From assembly GCF_016863615.1 (NCBI RefSeq), contig NZ_BOPF01000051.1, positions 1 through 64,000 of the forward strand: 64,000 bases of DNA, in the 5' to 3' direction. Numbering within the stretch: the first letter of the stretch is position 1; every line of letters starts with the position of its first letter. Origin of the DNA: Virgisporangium aliadipatigenens (GTDB lineage Bacteria > Actinomycetota > Actinomycetes > Mycobacteriales > Micromonosporaceae). The notes beneath the pieces are model-generated. The model did not search any database and was not told the origin of the DNA. It saw only the letters and a list, made by a program, of their open reading frames with translations. The position numbers were made by a program, and so were the translations under genes. Below, one piece after another: positions 37,598-47,120 of this stretch.

Positions 37598-39331
37598 TCA
37601 GGTGCGCGTCGTGATCGCCTGCAGGAAGATCTCGCCGATCTTCGCCGGGTCCGGCGCCGCGAACACGCCGCCGCCCGTCAGGTCGGTGATGGGCTTCAGG
37701 TTGGTCGGCGAGACGTCCGGGCCGATCGTGATGATCAGCACCCGGATCGGCCGCTTCGGATCCTTCACCTTGCCGAGCTCACCGAGCAGCTGCTCGCGGT
37801 TGAGGCCGTTCTTGTCGTCGTTCTCGCCGTCGGTCAGCAGGATGAGCGTGTTGACCATCCCCTCGGTCCAGCCGTTCTGCAGGGCCTGGTACGCGGCGAA
37901 GATCGAGTCGTACATGCCGGTGTCGCCGTTCTCCTTCGGCTTCAGGCCGTCCAGCGCGGCGACGAGCTGACCGCGGTTGGAGGCGACCGGGCCGATCGGG
38001 ACCAGTTCGCGGTAGTCCTTGGTGCCGTCCAGCTCGGTGGAGAAGATCCACAGGCCGTTGACCCAGGAGTCGTCGAACAGCTGGAGGCCGCGCTTGGAGG
38101 CCTCCACGGTCACGGCCATCCGGGTGGCGTTGCCGGCGGTCGGCACCGGCCGCAGCATCGAACCGGAGACGTCGATCAGCGTCAGCGTGCGGGCCGGGGC
38201 GGTCATGGCGTTCCAGCTCGCCAGCAGCTTCTCCACGACGGCCAGCTGCGGGGCGGCCGCGCCCTGCCCACCGCCCTGCGGCGCACCCGCGGTCGACGGG
38301 AACCCCTTGCCGGTGCTGCCGTCGGCGGCCCGCAGCCCCACGCCGGCGAGCCGGTCCTTGAACCCGGCGGTGCCGAGCATGATGCGCAGCTGGTCGGCGG
38401 CCGACGCCTTCAGCGGATCGATGCTGGGCATCGCGACGAACGGGTAGTCCAGCGGCGCCGGCGCCGGCTCGGCGTACACGGCCGTCAGCGGCACGGCCGG
38501 GCTCTTGGCGTTGTAGAGGAACACGGCCTGCTCGGACAGCGGCGCGGCGGCGAGCCCCGAGGCGAGCGCGGAGGCCTCGGGTCCCTTGGGGAAGCGCTGG
38601 TAGAGGTCGTCGCGCACGCTCGACCGGCCGGTGACCAGGCCGCGCAGCGTGGCCGCGGCGAGCTGCTGCCCCTGGGCGGCGCCGCCGACGGTCTGGGCCG
38701 CCACGCCGAACGCCACCAGCCCCGACAGTCCTGCCGCGTCCCGCGCGGGGTCCACGATGCCGGCCCGCAGCCCGGTGCCGCTGGTCATCTTCTTGACGAT
38801 GTCGGTCCACGCCACGGGCGTGCCGGGGTAGCCGAGGTTGGCCGCGGTCGGCGCCGGCATCGCGAGCACCACCGGGCTCTGCGCGATGGACTGGCCGGTC
38901 GACGGCACGATCTGCTGGCCGGTCGCGACCAGGCGCTGGAGCCAGAGCGACGAGTCCGGCATCCACACGTCGGGAACGCGCACCTGCCCGTTGCCGGCGA
39001 GGCCGGCGACCGCGGCACCGGTCTTGGCGGCCAGCGCACCGGCCACGTCGGCCGACTCCTGGGCGGCGACATCGACCGCGATGCACCGCCCGCTGACCTC
39101 CACGCCGCTGCGCACCCACTCGGCGACGGCCGTCTTGACCGCCGGCGCCAGGTCGGGACTCGCGGCGACCGCGAGCTTGACCGGGTCGGCACAGGTGCCG
39201 CCGGTGTTGTCGGACGCGAACGACCGGTAGGCGTACGCCCCTCCCGCCAACGCCACGATCACCACAACGGTCGTTGCGACGATGCGCAAACCGGACCCGG
39301 GGCGGGTGGTGTTTCGGTGACGGCCGGTCAT
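37598..39331 (-). CDS. membrane-anchored vWA-domain protein with solute-binding-like ectodomain
   Basis: A 577-residue protein: N-terminal anchor helix (LRIVATTVVVIVALAGGAYA), then about 330 residues resembling an ABC solute-binding protein (VKLAVAASPDLAPAVKTAVA, VWMPDSSLWLQRL, PVVLAMP), then a von Willebrand A domain with the MIDAS start IDVSGSM (about residue 388), DTGMYDSIFAAY and ILLTDGENDD. The VWA domain should bind a metal-dependent protein ligand outside the cell. No transporter genes adjoin it. A good promoter lies 8 nt before ATG 39331. Confidence 0.85.
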   Translation of the reverse strand: MTGRHRNTTRPGSGLRIVATTVVVIVALAGGAYAYRSFASDNTGGTCADPVKLAVAASPDLAPAVKTAVAEWVRSGVEVSGRCIAVDVAAQESADVAGALAAKTGAAVAGLAGNGQVRVPDVWMPDSSLWLQRLVATGQQIVPSTGQSIAQSPVVLAMPAPTAANLGYPGTPVAWTDIVKKMTSGTGLRAGIVDPARDAAGLSGLVAFGVAAQTVGGAAQGQQLAAATLRGLVTGRSSVRDDLYQRFPKGPEASALASGLAAAPLSEQAVFLYNAKSPAVPLTAVYAEPAPAPLDYPFVAMPSIDPLKASAADQLRIMLGTAGFKDRLAGVGLRAADGSTGKGFPSTAGAPQGGGQGAAAPQLAVVEKLLASWNAMTAPARTLTLIDVSGSMLRPVPTAGNATRMAVTVEASKRGLQLFDDSWVNGLWIFSTELDGTKDYRELVPIGPVASNRGQLVAALDGLKPKENGDTGMYDSIFAAYQALQNGWTEGMVNTLILLTDGENDDKNGLNREQLLGELGKVKDPKRPIRVLIITIGPDVSPTNLKPITDLTGGGVFAAPDPAKIGEIFLQAITTRT

Positions 39332-39339
39332 GGGGCGTG

Positions 39340-39367
39340 ACCCTAACTCTGAGTTGTTGCTGCTCAA
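39340..39367 (-). promoter_or_regulatory. Promoter of the vWA gene (leaderless)
   Basis: TTGAGC (39367-39362), 16-nt spacer, TAGGGT (39345-39340), then 8 nt to ATG 39331. Confidence 0.65.
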
Positions 39368-39539
39368 GGCAGCTGTGGGGCGGTGGGCGCAGGCGACTCC
39401 CAAGCTAGCGCCTGCAAGAACGAGCGAAACTCGCCTTTTTGGACAGGCCACGAAGAGTAACGGTCGCATTGTTGCACAAACACTGCAAAAACTGCCGGCG
39501 ACGACGGTGTCAGACCTGCTAGGGGTACGCACAAACATC

Positions 39540-39574
39540 GATCCCGGGTCCCCTCGTCGAGGGAACCCGGGATC
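39540..39574. terminator. Terminator hairpin downstream of the MFS gene
   Basis: GATCCCGGGTCCCCTC (39540-39555) pairs with GAGGGAACCCGGGATC (39559-39574) with one mismatch and a 3-nt loop. It lies 23 bp after the MFS stop on the minus strand. The rest of 39368-39539 shows no gene. Confidence 0.8.
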
Positions 39575-39597
39575 TTGTGTCCGGATTTTTACTGCTA

Positions 39598-41085
39598 TTA
39601 GCGGGGAACGACCACCTCGTGTTGCGGCGGCGGCTCGGCCGACCGCCCGACCATCGACAGCGGGGACGCGATGTCCTCCAGGGACTTGCGCTCCGCGTTG
39701 ACCCCGATCACCGCGGCGACGATCCCGCCGACCGCCATGAGAGCGGCCCCGAAGAGGTAGCCGTAGAACAGCGGCCCACGATCCTCGCCCTCCCCGACCA
39801 GCGACCCGAACACCGTCGGAGCGATCACGCCGCCGAAGAACTGCGAGATGGCGAAGAAGAACGCGATCGCCTGCGAACGCAGTTCCAGCGGGAAGATCTC
39901 ACTGACCGTGAGGTATGCGCTCGACGCGCCCGCCGAGGCGAAGAAGAAGATGATGCACCACAGGATCGTCTGCGTGACGGCCGTCAGCGCGTCGATGTAG
40001 AAGAGGTAGCCGCTGATCGCCAGCAGCACCGCCGACCCGATGTACGTTCCGGCGATCATCGGCCGCCGGCCCCACGTGTCGAAGAACGGCCCCAGCACCA
40101 CCGCGCCGAGGAAGTTCCCGATCGCGAACGGGAAGAAGTAGTACGCGATGTTCTTGTCCTCGACGCCGAAGAAGTTCGCCAGGACCAGCGCGTACGTGAA
40201 GAAGATGGCGTTGTAGAGGAACGACTGGGTCACCATCATCGTGAAGCCCAGGATCGACCGGGTGCGGTACTGCTTCAGCATCACCCGGGCGATCTGGCGG
40301 TACGTCACCGGCGGCGCCGGCCGGACCTCGATCTCGTGGTGCGGCTCCAGCTTCGGCAGCTGCTCCGGCGGAACGCCCTTCTCCATCTCGTCGACGATCC
40401 GCGCCGCCTCCTCGGGCTGACCGTGCGTCAGCAGCCAGCGCGGGCTCTCCGGGATGTGCTTGCGCAGCTGCCAGATCGCCAGACCGATGAACGGCCCCAC
40501 GAGCAGGCTGATCCGCCAACCGATGTCCTTCGGCAGGATGTCCGGATTGAGCAGCAGCAGCTGCGCGGCGGCACCGATCGCGGCTCCGAACCAGTACGAC
40601 CCGTTGACGGCGATGTCGACGCGGCCGCGGTACCGGGCGGGGATCAGTTCGTCGATGGCGGAGTTGACGGCCGCGTACTCGCCGCCGATCCCCATGCCGG
40701 CGACGAAGCGCAGGGCGAGGAACGACCAGAAGTCCCAGGCGAAGCCCGACAGGCCGTTGAAGAGCAGGTACAGCCCCAGCGTGTAGAGGAACAGCTTCCG
40801 CCGTCCCAGGCGGTCGGCGAGCCGGCCGAACCACAGCGCACCGATGACCTCACCGAGCAGGTACACCGATGCGGTCATCCCCACCTGAGTGGTCGTCAGG
40901 TTGAGGGTTTCCTTGTCCTCCAGAACCGAGCCGATGGTGGCCGCCATCTGGATCTCGAGCCCGTCCAACACCCACGCCGTGCCGAGCGCGAGGACGACGA
41001 GCCAGTGGAACCGGGTCCAGGGGAGCCGGTCGATCCGGTACGGGACTGTGCTCTTCACCGTCCGGTCATGGGCAACATCTGTCAC
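39598..41085 (-). CDS. MFS transporter, sugar/metabolite-porter type
   Basis: A 495-residue twelve-helix transporter. FGRLADRLGRRKLFLYTLG is the loop 2-3 signature, RFVAGMGIGGEYAAVNSAI and PESPRWLLTHGQPEEAARIV are typical of the sugar-porter/metabolite-H+ symporter branch, with a long central cytosolic loop. The substrate is not clear. GTG 41085 is used because GGGAGG lies 8 nt before it; the frame is open 3 codons more. Terminator downstream. Confidence 0.87.
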   Translation of the reverse strand: MTDVAHDRTVKSTVPYRIDRLPWTRFHWLVVLALGTAWVLDGLEIQMAATIGSVLEDKETLNLTTTQVGMTASVYLLGEVIGALWFGRLADRLGRRKLFLYTLGLYLLFNGLSGFAWDFWSFLALRFVAGMGIGGEYAAVNSAIDELIPARYRGRVDIAVNGSYWFGAAIGAAAQLLLLNPDILPKDIGWRISLLVGPFIGLAIWQLRKHIPESPRWLLTHGQPEEAARIVDEMEKGVPPEQLPKLEPHHEIEVRPAPPVTYRQIARVMLKQYRTRSILGFTMMVTQSFLYNAIFFTYALVLANFFGVEDKNIAYYFFPFAIGNFLGAVVLGPFFDTWGRRPMIAGTYIGSAVLLAISGYLFYIDALTAVTQTILWCIIFFFASAGASSAYLTVSEIFPLELRSQAIAFFFAISQFFGGVIAPTVFGSLVGEGEDRGPLFYGYLFGAALMAVGGIVAAVIGVNAERKSLEDIASPLSMVGRSAEPPPQHEVVVPR

Positions 41086-41164
41086 TCTGGTCACCTCCCG
41101 CTTGGGGATCTGCCCAGGTGACCGGGGTGCGAAACGCGAGAGTAACCCGCCGGTTACCGGACGA

Positions 41165-41914
41165 TCACTCCGGCAGGAGCCAGCGGGCGAGCAGCCAGCC
41201 GCCGGCCACGAGGCACAGCACGGTGATCGACAGGAACGTGCCGACCCACGCCATCGGATGCACCCGCGTCAGGCGGCCGATCTGGTCGGCGTCGGAGTAC
41301 GGCATGCGCCCGCGGCGCCGCTGGCGGTTCAGCTCGAACACCGGTCGCACCCCGCCGATCAGCAGGAACCACACCGCCAGGTAGGCGAACGCGCTCTGCA
41401 CGTCCGGCTCGGTGAACCAGGCGACCGCGAAGACCAGCGCCCAGGTCGTCACGATGGAGACCACGCCGAAGAGATTGCGGATCATGATGAGCATCAGCGG
41501 CAGCAGCACCAGGACGACGCCCAGCATCAGCGTGATCCGGCCGGTCGTCAGCACGAACGCCCCCAGCGCCCCGACCAGCGACGCGGCCGGGTAGCCGGCG
41601 AGGAGCGTCAGCACCATGCCGAGCCCGGTCGGCCGGCCCGCCGAGACGGTCAGCCCGGAGGTGTCCGAGTGCAGCCGGATCCCCTGCAGCCGCCGCCCGC
41701 TCAGCAACGCCACGGCGGCGTGCCCGCCCTCGTGGACGATCGTGACGACGTGCCGGGTGCGGCGCCATACCGGATGGAAGCCGACGAGTGCGAAAGCGAG
41801 CAGCGCTGTCCCGATGATCACCCACTCGGGTGGCTCGGCCTGCACGTCGAACAGCCGCGAGAAAAAGTCGCTCAGCACGCCGCGTAGCGTGCCATACACC
41901 CGCCCCTCGATCAC
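41165..41914 (-). CDS. M50-family membrane metallopeptidase
   Basis: A 249-residue membrane protein with the zinc motif HEGGH in VVTIVHEGGHAAVALLSGRR near residue 61 and about six hydrophobic segments. It belongs to the compact M50B-like proteases, possible intramembrane (site-2-like) enzymes. A second conserved N-x-x-P-G-type motif is not clear, so activity is unproven. GTG 41914 overlaps the TGA of the TSUP gene (GTGA), so the two are translated together. Confidence 0.85.
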   Translation of the reverse strand: MIEGRVYGTLRGVLSDFFSRLFDVQAEPPEWVIIGTALLAFALVGFHPVWRRTRHVVTIVHEGGHAAVALLSGRRLQGIRLHSDTSGLTVSAGRPTGLGMVLTLLAGYPAASLVGALGAFVLTTGRITLMLGVVLVLLPLMLIMIRNLFGVVSIVTTWALVFAVAWFTEPDVQSAFAYLAVWFLLIGGVRPVFELNRQRRRGRMPYSDADQIGRLTRVHPMAWVGTFLSITVLCLVAGGWLLARWLLPE

Positions 41915-42810
41915 ACCCCCGAGACGGCGGGTTCGCGGGGCTCCGGGCGTTCCGCCTCATCGATCCGGCGCCGGCGCAGGAGCGCGGGGATCACGGTGCC
42001 CAGGACGATCGTCGCGCCCATCGCCGCGACGAGCAGGACATTGCCGGCGCCGAGGAGCTTGAGCGCGCTCATCAGCAGGACCAGCACGAGCGCGCGGCGG
42101 ACCAGGCCGGCCGGCATCCGCGAGGAGAGCTGCGCGCCGAGGTAGACCCCGGGCAGCGCGCCGAGCAGCAGGGCGAGCGTCAGGTCGAGCTGGAAGTCGC
42201 CGAAGATCAGGTGCGCGACGGCGGCCGACACCACCAGCGGAACGGCCTGCACCAGGTCGGTGCCGACGAGGTCGTTGGCCTTGAGCGCCGGGTAGAGCAG
42301 CAGCAGCGCGATGATGATCAGCGAGCCGGACCCGACGGAGGTCATCCCGACCACGATGCCGCCGAGAACGCCCACCAGCACGGTCGGCAGCGGCCGGACG
42401 GTCAGCGGCGTCGCGGACGTCGGCCGGCGGCCCGACATCGCCGCCTTGACCACCATGCCGGCGGCCGCCAGGAGCAGCGCGGCACCGAGCGCGAGCTTGA
42501 TGACCTCCTGAACGCCCTCGCCGTCGCCGAGCGCCCGCGCGATCAGCACCCCGCCGAAGGCCGCGGGCACGCTGCCCAGACAGAGCCAGCCCACGAGCGA
42601 ACGGTGCACCGTCCCGCGCCTGAGGTGCACGCCCGCGCCGACCGGCTTCATGACCGCGCTCACCACGAGGTCGCTGGAGACGGCGGCGAGCGGCGGGATC
42701 CCGAAGAAGAGCACCAGGATCGGGGTCATCAGGGCACCGCCGCCCATGCCGGTCATCCCGACCACGCAGCCGACGGCCAGTCCGGCGAGGGTGATCACGA
42801 GGTCGTCCAT
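41911..42810 (-). CDS. TSUP-family (TauE/SafE) anion transporter
   Basis: A 299-residue membrane protein with two similar halves, each beginning with a G-rich motif (GLAVGCVVGMTGMGGGALMTP and GGIVVGMTSVGSGSLI), the signature of sulfite/sulfoacetate/organosulfur exporters or importers. The next gene upstream is cysQ, so a role in sulfur handling is plausible (inference). TATTGT ends 6 nt before ATG 42810. Coupled to the M50 gene by GTGA. Confidence 0.88.
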   Translation of the reverse strand: MDDLVITLAGLAVGCVVGMTGMGGGALMTPILVLFFGIPPLAAVSSDLVVSAVMKPVGAGVHLRRGTVHRSLVGWLCLGSVPAAFGGVLIARALGDGEGVQEVIKLALGAALLLAAAGMVVKAAMSGRRPTSATPLTVRPLPTVLVGVLGGIVVGMTSVGSGSLIIIALLLLYPALKANDLVGTDLVQAVPLVVSAAVAHLIFGDFQLDLTLALLLGALPGVYLGAQLSSRMPAGLVRRALVLVLLMSALKLLGAGNVLLVAAMGATIVLGTVIPALLRRRRIDEAERPEPREPAVSGV

Positions 42811-42867
42811 CCGGCCACAATACCTACCGGATTTATAGAAAAGCTAGATTCAATTACTTCGGTGGGG

Positions 42868-43644
42868 TCACTCGTCTTTGCCGACCCCGGCCTCGCGCAG
42901 GTGGGAGAGGATGGGCTCGGCCAGTTCGGGACGGCACACCACCAGGTCGGGCAGCCGCGGATCGGCCCGGTTGTACTCCAGCGGCGACCCGTCCACCCGC
43001 GAACAGTGCAGCCCGGCGGCCACCGCGACGGCCACCGGCGCCGCCGAGTCCCACTCGTACTGGCCGCCCGCGTGCACGTACGCGTCGACCTCGCCGGAGA
43101 TCACCGCCGCGATCTTCGCCCCGGCCGAACCCATCGGCACCTCGACGCCGCCGAGCCGTTCGGTCAGTCCGCGCAGGAACGCCGGCGGTCGGGTCCGGCT
43201 GGCGGCCAACCGCACGGGTGCGTCCGAACGCTCCGGGACCGCCGGCGGCCGGCCGCTGTCGAGGCCGAGCCCCTGCGCCGGCAGCGCGATCGCGCCCGCC
43301 GTCAGCCCCTTGCCCCGGGTCCAGAGCGCCACGTGCACCGCCCAGTCCGCGCGTCCCTCCTCCGCGTACTCGCGGGTGCCGTCGAGCGGATCCACGATCC
43401 ATACCCGTTCGGCCGTCAGCCGGATCGGGTCGTCCTTCCCCTCCTCGGACAGGACGGCGTCCCCGGGTCGGTGCCGGGCCAGCTCCGCCACCAGCAGTTC
43501 GTGGGAACGGCGATCGCCTTCGGCACGCAGCGCGGCCTGGTCGGCGAAGCCCCGTTCGGCCCTGAGGGCGAGCAGCGCCGCGCCGGCGTGCACGGCGACG
43601 CGGGCCGCGAAGGCGGCGTCCTCGGACCTGTCGAGTACCACCAC
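42868..43644 (-). CDS. cysQ: 3'(2'),5'-bisphosphate nucleotidase CysQ-like
   Basis: Hydrolyses 3'-phosphoadenosine 5'-phosphate to AMP, recycling the by-product of sulfate assimilation; related enzymes act on inositol phosphates. Motifs of the Mg-dependent phosphatase fold are complete: LSEEGKDD, WIVDPLDGTREY and YEWDSAAPVAVA. GTG 43644 has AGAGAGG 9 nt upstream and gives 258 residues, the usual length; ATG 43713 would add 23 unconserved residues. It lies next to a TSUP transporter, fitting sulfur metabolism. Confidence 0.85.
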   Translation of the reverse strand: MVVLDRSEDAAFAARVAVHAGAALLALRAERGFADQAALRAEGDRRSHELLVAELARHRPGDAVLSEEGKDDPIRLTAERVWIVDPLDGTREYAEEGRADWAVHVALWTRGKGLTAGAIALPAQGLGLDSGRPPAVPERSDAPVRLAASRTRPPAFLRGLTERLGGVEVPMGSAGAKIAAVISGEVDAYVHAGGQYEWDSAAPVAVAVAAGLHCSRVDGSPLEYNRADPRLPDLVVCRPELAEPILSHLREAGVGKDE

Positions 43645-43796
43645 GTTGATCGGCCTCTCTGCATCGTGCGACTCCCCGGCGTAACGAACGTCCGCCGGTT
43701 CGGGTAACCCCATCAGCGTCCCGCACGGGTGGCGGCCGGTACGCAGCGGGTAGCGGAAAGGGATTACATTCGCCGCTGCAAATGCCTTGTTTCTGA

Positions 43797-44699
<903 letters not shown>

Positions 44700-44725
44700 C
44701 CGTTCCACCGCAGAACCCACACAGG

Positions 44726-44761
44726 GCGCGGCCCGCACCGGAATCCCGGTGCGGGCCGCGC
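44726..44761. terminator. Strong bidirectional terminator
   Basis: Perfect 16-bp stem GCGCGGCCCGCACCGG with loop AATC, followed by TCTTA, between the trypsin and a convergent small gene. Confidence 0.9.
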
Positions 44762-44773
44762 TCTTACGTCGTC

Positions 44774-45085
44774 CTAGTTTCTCGCTCTTAACAGTTGGAA
44801 CTCGGCGAAGGCCAAGTGGATCTTCGCGAGGCGGCTGTACTCCTCGTCGAGCCCGGCGAGCTTGCGCGCCCGACCCGACTTCGACCAGCGCATGCGGCCG
44901 GTCGCCTGCAATTCGCGCTCCGACATCCGCTTGAACCGCGGATCCCCCTCGCGGGCGCGACCGATCACGTACTCGATTTCCCGGGCCCGGCCCGCCATCC
45001 ACTGATCGCGGAACTCCTCGGCCTGACGCTGATAGGTGCGGGCAAGCTCGTAGTCGTCGGTGATCTGCTCGTTGCGTGAGTCCAC
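44774..45085 (-). CDS. small charged helical protein, unknown
   Basis: A 103-residue, very hydrophilic alpha-helical protein (TYQRQAEEFRDQWMAGRARE, then RFKRMSERELQATGRMRWSK). No membrane segment or Cys. GTG 45085 is preceded by GAGGAG at 7 nt. It is co-directional with and 16 bp after a DUF5753 protein, so it is probably its operon partner, in the place where DUF397 proteins usually stand. I do not recognise the family. Confidence 0.7.
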   Translation of the reverse strand: MDSRNEQITDDYELARTYQRQAEEFRDQWMAGRAREIEYVIGRAREGDPRFKRMSERELQATGRMRWSKSGRARKLAGLDEEYSRLAKIHLAFAEFQLLRARN

Positions 45086-45101
45086 GACAAACTCCTCAGT
45101 A

Positions 45102-45839
45102 TCAGCCGGCCTCGGTCACGCGGAAAATGTCCGCGTACACAGAGCCGAGGTCGGAAAAGGGGGAAGCGATCAGTTCGAGCGAATCGAAGGCCCGGCTGTA
45201 GGAAGCCACCAGCCGCGGCTCCGCGGTGATGAAACAGCCGTCGAGGCCGTGCACGTACACCATCGGCGGCGCGCCCGGCTCGGCGAAGTCGAGCAGCGTG
45301 AACGACTCCCCCATGTGCCGGTACGTCCCCGAGCTGAACGGCACCACCCGGATCGACAACCCCGTGTCCCGGGCAAACGCCTCGAGCCGGTCCAACTGCT
45401 CGCGCATCACACCCGCGTCGCCGACGGTGCGTCGCACCACGGCCTCGTCCAACACGAACGACATCGCCGGCAGCGCGACGGCGCCGGTCGCCTCGCGGCG
45501 GAAGATCTCGAGCTCGTCCTCGCCCAGTTCGGGGAGGATCGCGTCGCGGTACCGCTGGGTGCGCAACAGGTCGGGCACCAGCAGCGGCGCGAACTGGCGG
45601 ATCGCCCGCGCCCGGGCCTCGTAGTGCAGGTAGATCCGGAACGGATGATCGTCCCGGAACATGCTCTCGGCGCGCGTGTCGTCGAGCAGCGCACCCAGTT
45701 CGTCGGCGGTGACGACGGGCAGAACGCCGCCGCGCCGCACGGGCACCGGAGGCGGATCGGGTCGGCCGGCGCCCGAGCGGACGACAGCCCCGCGGCGGCG
45801 GCGCGGGTCTCCCCGGCCGAAACACACTCGTGTCGACAT
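45102..45839 (-). CDS. DUF5753 protein lacking the usual XRE DNA-binding domain
   Basis: A 245-residue protein whose body is DUF5753 (FAPLLVPDLLRTQRYRDAIL, SFVLDEAVVRRTVGDAGVMR, IRVVPFSSGTYRHMGESFTL). The normal N-terminal helix-turn-helix is absent; instead there are about 40 Arg-, Pro- and Gly-rich residues. ATG 45839 has GAGGAG upstream, and none of the other frames upstream encodes a helix-turn-helix, so this is not a simple frameshift. It may act as a partner or inhibitor of full-length relatives such as the one at 47121 (inference). Confidence 0.8.
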   Translation of the reverse strand: MSTRVCFGRGDPRRRRGAVVRSGAGRPDPPPVPVRRGGVLPVVTADELGALLDDTRAESMFRDDHPFRIYLHYEARARAIRQFAPLLVPDLLRTQRYRDAILPELGEDELEIFRREATGAVALPAMSFVLDEAVVRRTVGDAGVMREQLDRLEAFARDTGLSIRVVPFSSGTYRHMGESFTLLDFAEPGAPPMVYVHGLDGCFITAEPRLVASYSRAFDSLELIASPFSDLGSVYADIFRVTEAG

Positions 45840-46870
45840 GACATTCTCCTCGGGGCAGGATGATCGCCTGCCCGATCGCGATCGCGCACGCGATCTCGTT
45901 GAACGTTCATGTCGCCCGACCGGGTCGATCCCCAGCCCTGAGCACAATTCTCGGACTGGCGTGTCACGGAGACACCGGGAATGATCCGCTACCTCATGAA
46001 GATCGGCAGAGCCCGCCGCATGAAGTAATTCAATATCATCAACGTCGCGGCAACGACCATCGATGACGGGTGTAACTCGAGTCCGCGACCGAAATACCGT
46101 CGGTCGACCTTCCCGGACTCAGGCGACTTTTGATCTTCACGACCTCCAATCGCAGCGCCGAGCCACGAACAGCGACCCGAACGGGACGGAATTCGTTAGG
46201 AATCAGTGTGCCGGAAGGTCACGGCGAGGCCCAGACTTAAGTGGCGTTCAGGAGATCGAAAAATGCCGGACTGTCCGCAATAATCCGCAAAGATTGTTTG
46301 GACAGTCCGGCGAACGCCCAGTTGCCGCTGGACGGGTGCTGCCCGTCAACAGGGGGCAGCGGACCAAAATCCCGAGTTCAGTATGCATTCGCGGTAGCGG
46401 GATGCCAAGTGTCATTTCGCGTGCTGCGGACCGGAGACGTGGCAGGCTGCCTCTCGACGCCGCGAACGGTGTCGCCACGATAGCCCGCATCCCACGACTT
46501 GGCGATCCTCGCGTTCGCTACCCGCGCGTAGCCGTACCGGATGGTGTCCTGCCGCCGCTGGCCTCCTGAACGGTAGCGGTCGGAACCGCTCCGGCCGGAC
46601 GGCATTGTGTGGCTGAGCCGACCGGTGGCAGGCAGGTCGGTGACGCGCATTCTGCAACGCGCGCCGCGGCCGTGTGCAATCTGCCAGGTGTGCCGACGAC
46701 ACCTTTCATTTATCCAGTCCGACGACGGATTTGGGTCCGCCGGATTCCGGCTCGGCGGGTGCTCGTGCCGGACGGACAGGTGATATAACTTCCGCGATCC
46801 TCGTCCAGGGCGGGCGACAGCCCACTACGCTCCGTAAACGACCGGAGCTTCAGAAAAGAAGGTGAACACC
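45840..46870. other. About 1 kb without a convincing gene, lower GC than its flanks
   Basis: Open frames here are short, unconserved and on both strands. The sequence has more A and T than the surrounding genes. It contains a long imperfect hairpin (46266-46310). One minus-strand frame reads IRYGYARV, reminiscent of the start of a resolvase, but the match stops there. A DUF397 gene follows. It may be the scar of an old insertion or a large regulatory region. Confidence 0.5.
46266..46310. repeat. Long inverted repeat in the gene-free stretch
   Basis: CCGGACTGTCC (46266-46276) and GGACAGTCCGG (46300-46310) pair perfectly; inside, AATAATC faces GATTGTT with one mismatch, leaving a 6-nt loop. 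The total is about 18 base pairs in a 45-nt hairpin. There is no adjacent gene end, so it is an isolated structure. Confidence 0.6.
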
Positions 46871-47074
46871 GTGGTTCGACCTGGTCTGAATTGGCGGAAG
46901 AGTTCTTACAGCGCGTCTTCCAATTGTATCGAGATTGCTTTCTCGGACGATACCGTCCTGGTGCGCGACTCTAAGGACAAAGACGGCGGCATCCTCGATT
47001 TCACGCCCGCCCAGTGGATCTCTTTCGTCCGCGCGGCCGGGGCCGGAGAATTCTCCCGAAAGCCGGCCGAGTAG
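46871..47074 (+). CDS. DUF397 protein
   Basis: A 67-residue protein with the signature NWRKSSYSASSNCIEIAF, VLVRDSKDKDGGIL and FTPAQWISFVRA. GTG 46871 is preferred because AAGAAGG ends 8 nt before it; GTG 46862 is possible. Unlike the pair at 17-18 kb, this gene is convergent with its XRE-DUF5753 neighbour and so has its own promoter. Codon use is less GC-rich than in neighbouring genes. Confidence 0.88.
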   Translation: MVRPGLNWRKSSYSASSNCIEIAFSDDTVLVRDSKDKDGGILDFTPAQWISFVRAAGAGEFSRKPAE

Positions 47075-47084
47075 ATAGCCGAAG

Positions 47085-47112
47085 AATAAGGCCGGCACGC
47101 GCCGGCCTTATT
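47085..47112. terminator. Bidirectional terminator
   Basis: AATAAGGCCGGC-ACGC-GCCGGCCTTATT, a perfect 12-bp stem with A- and T-rich ends, exactly between the convergent DUF397 and XRE genes. Confidence 0.9.
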
Positions 47113-47120
47113 ACTCGATC

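Noticed and set aside
46378-46650. Minus-strand frame with IRYGYARV, resembling the start of a serine recombinase
   Set aside because: The similarity ends after eight residues; no catalytic Ser context or recombinase body follows.
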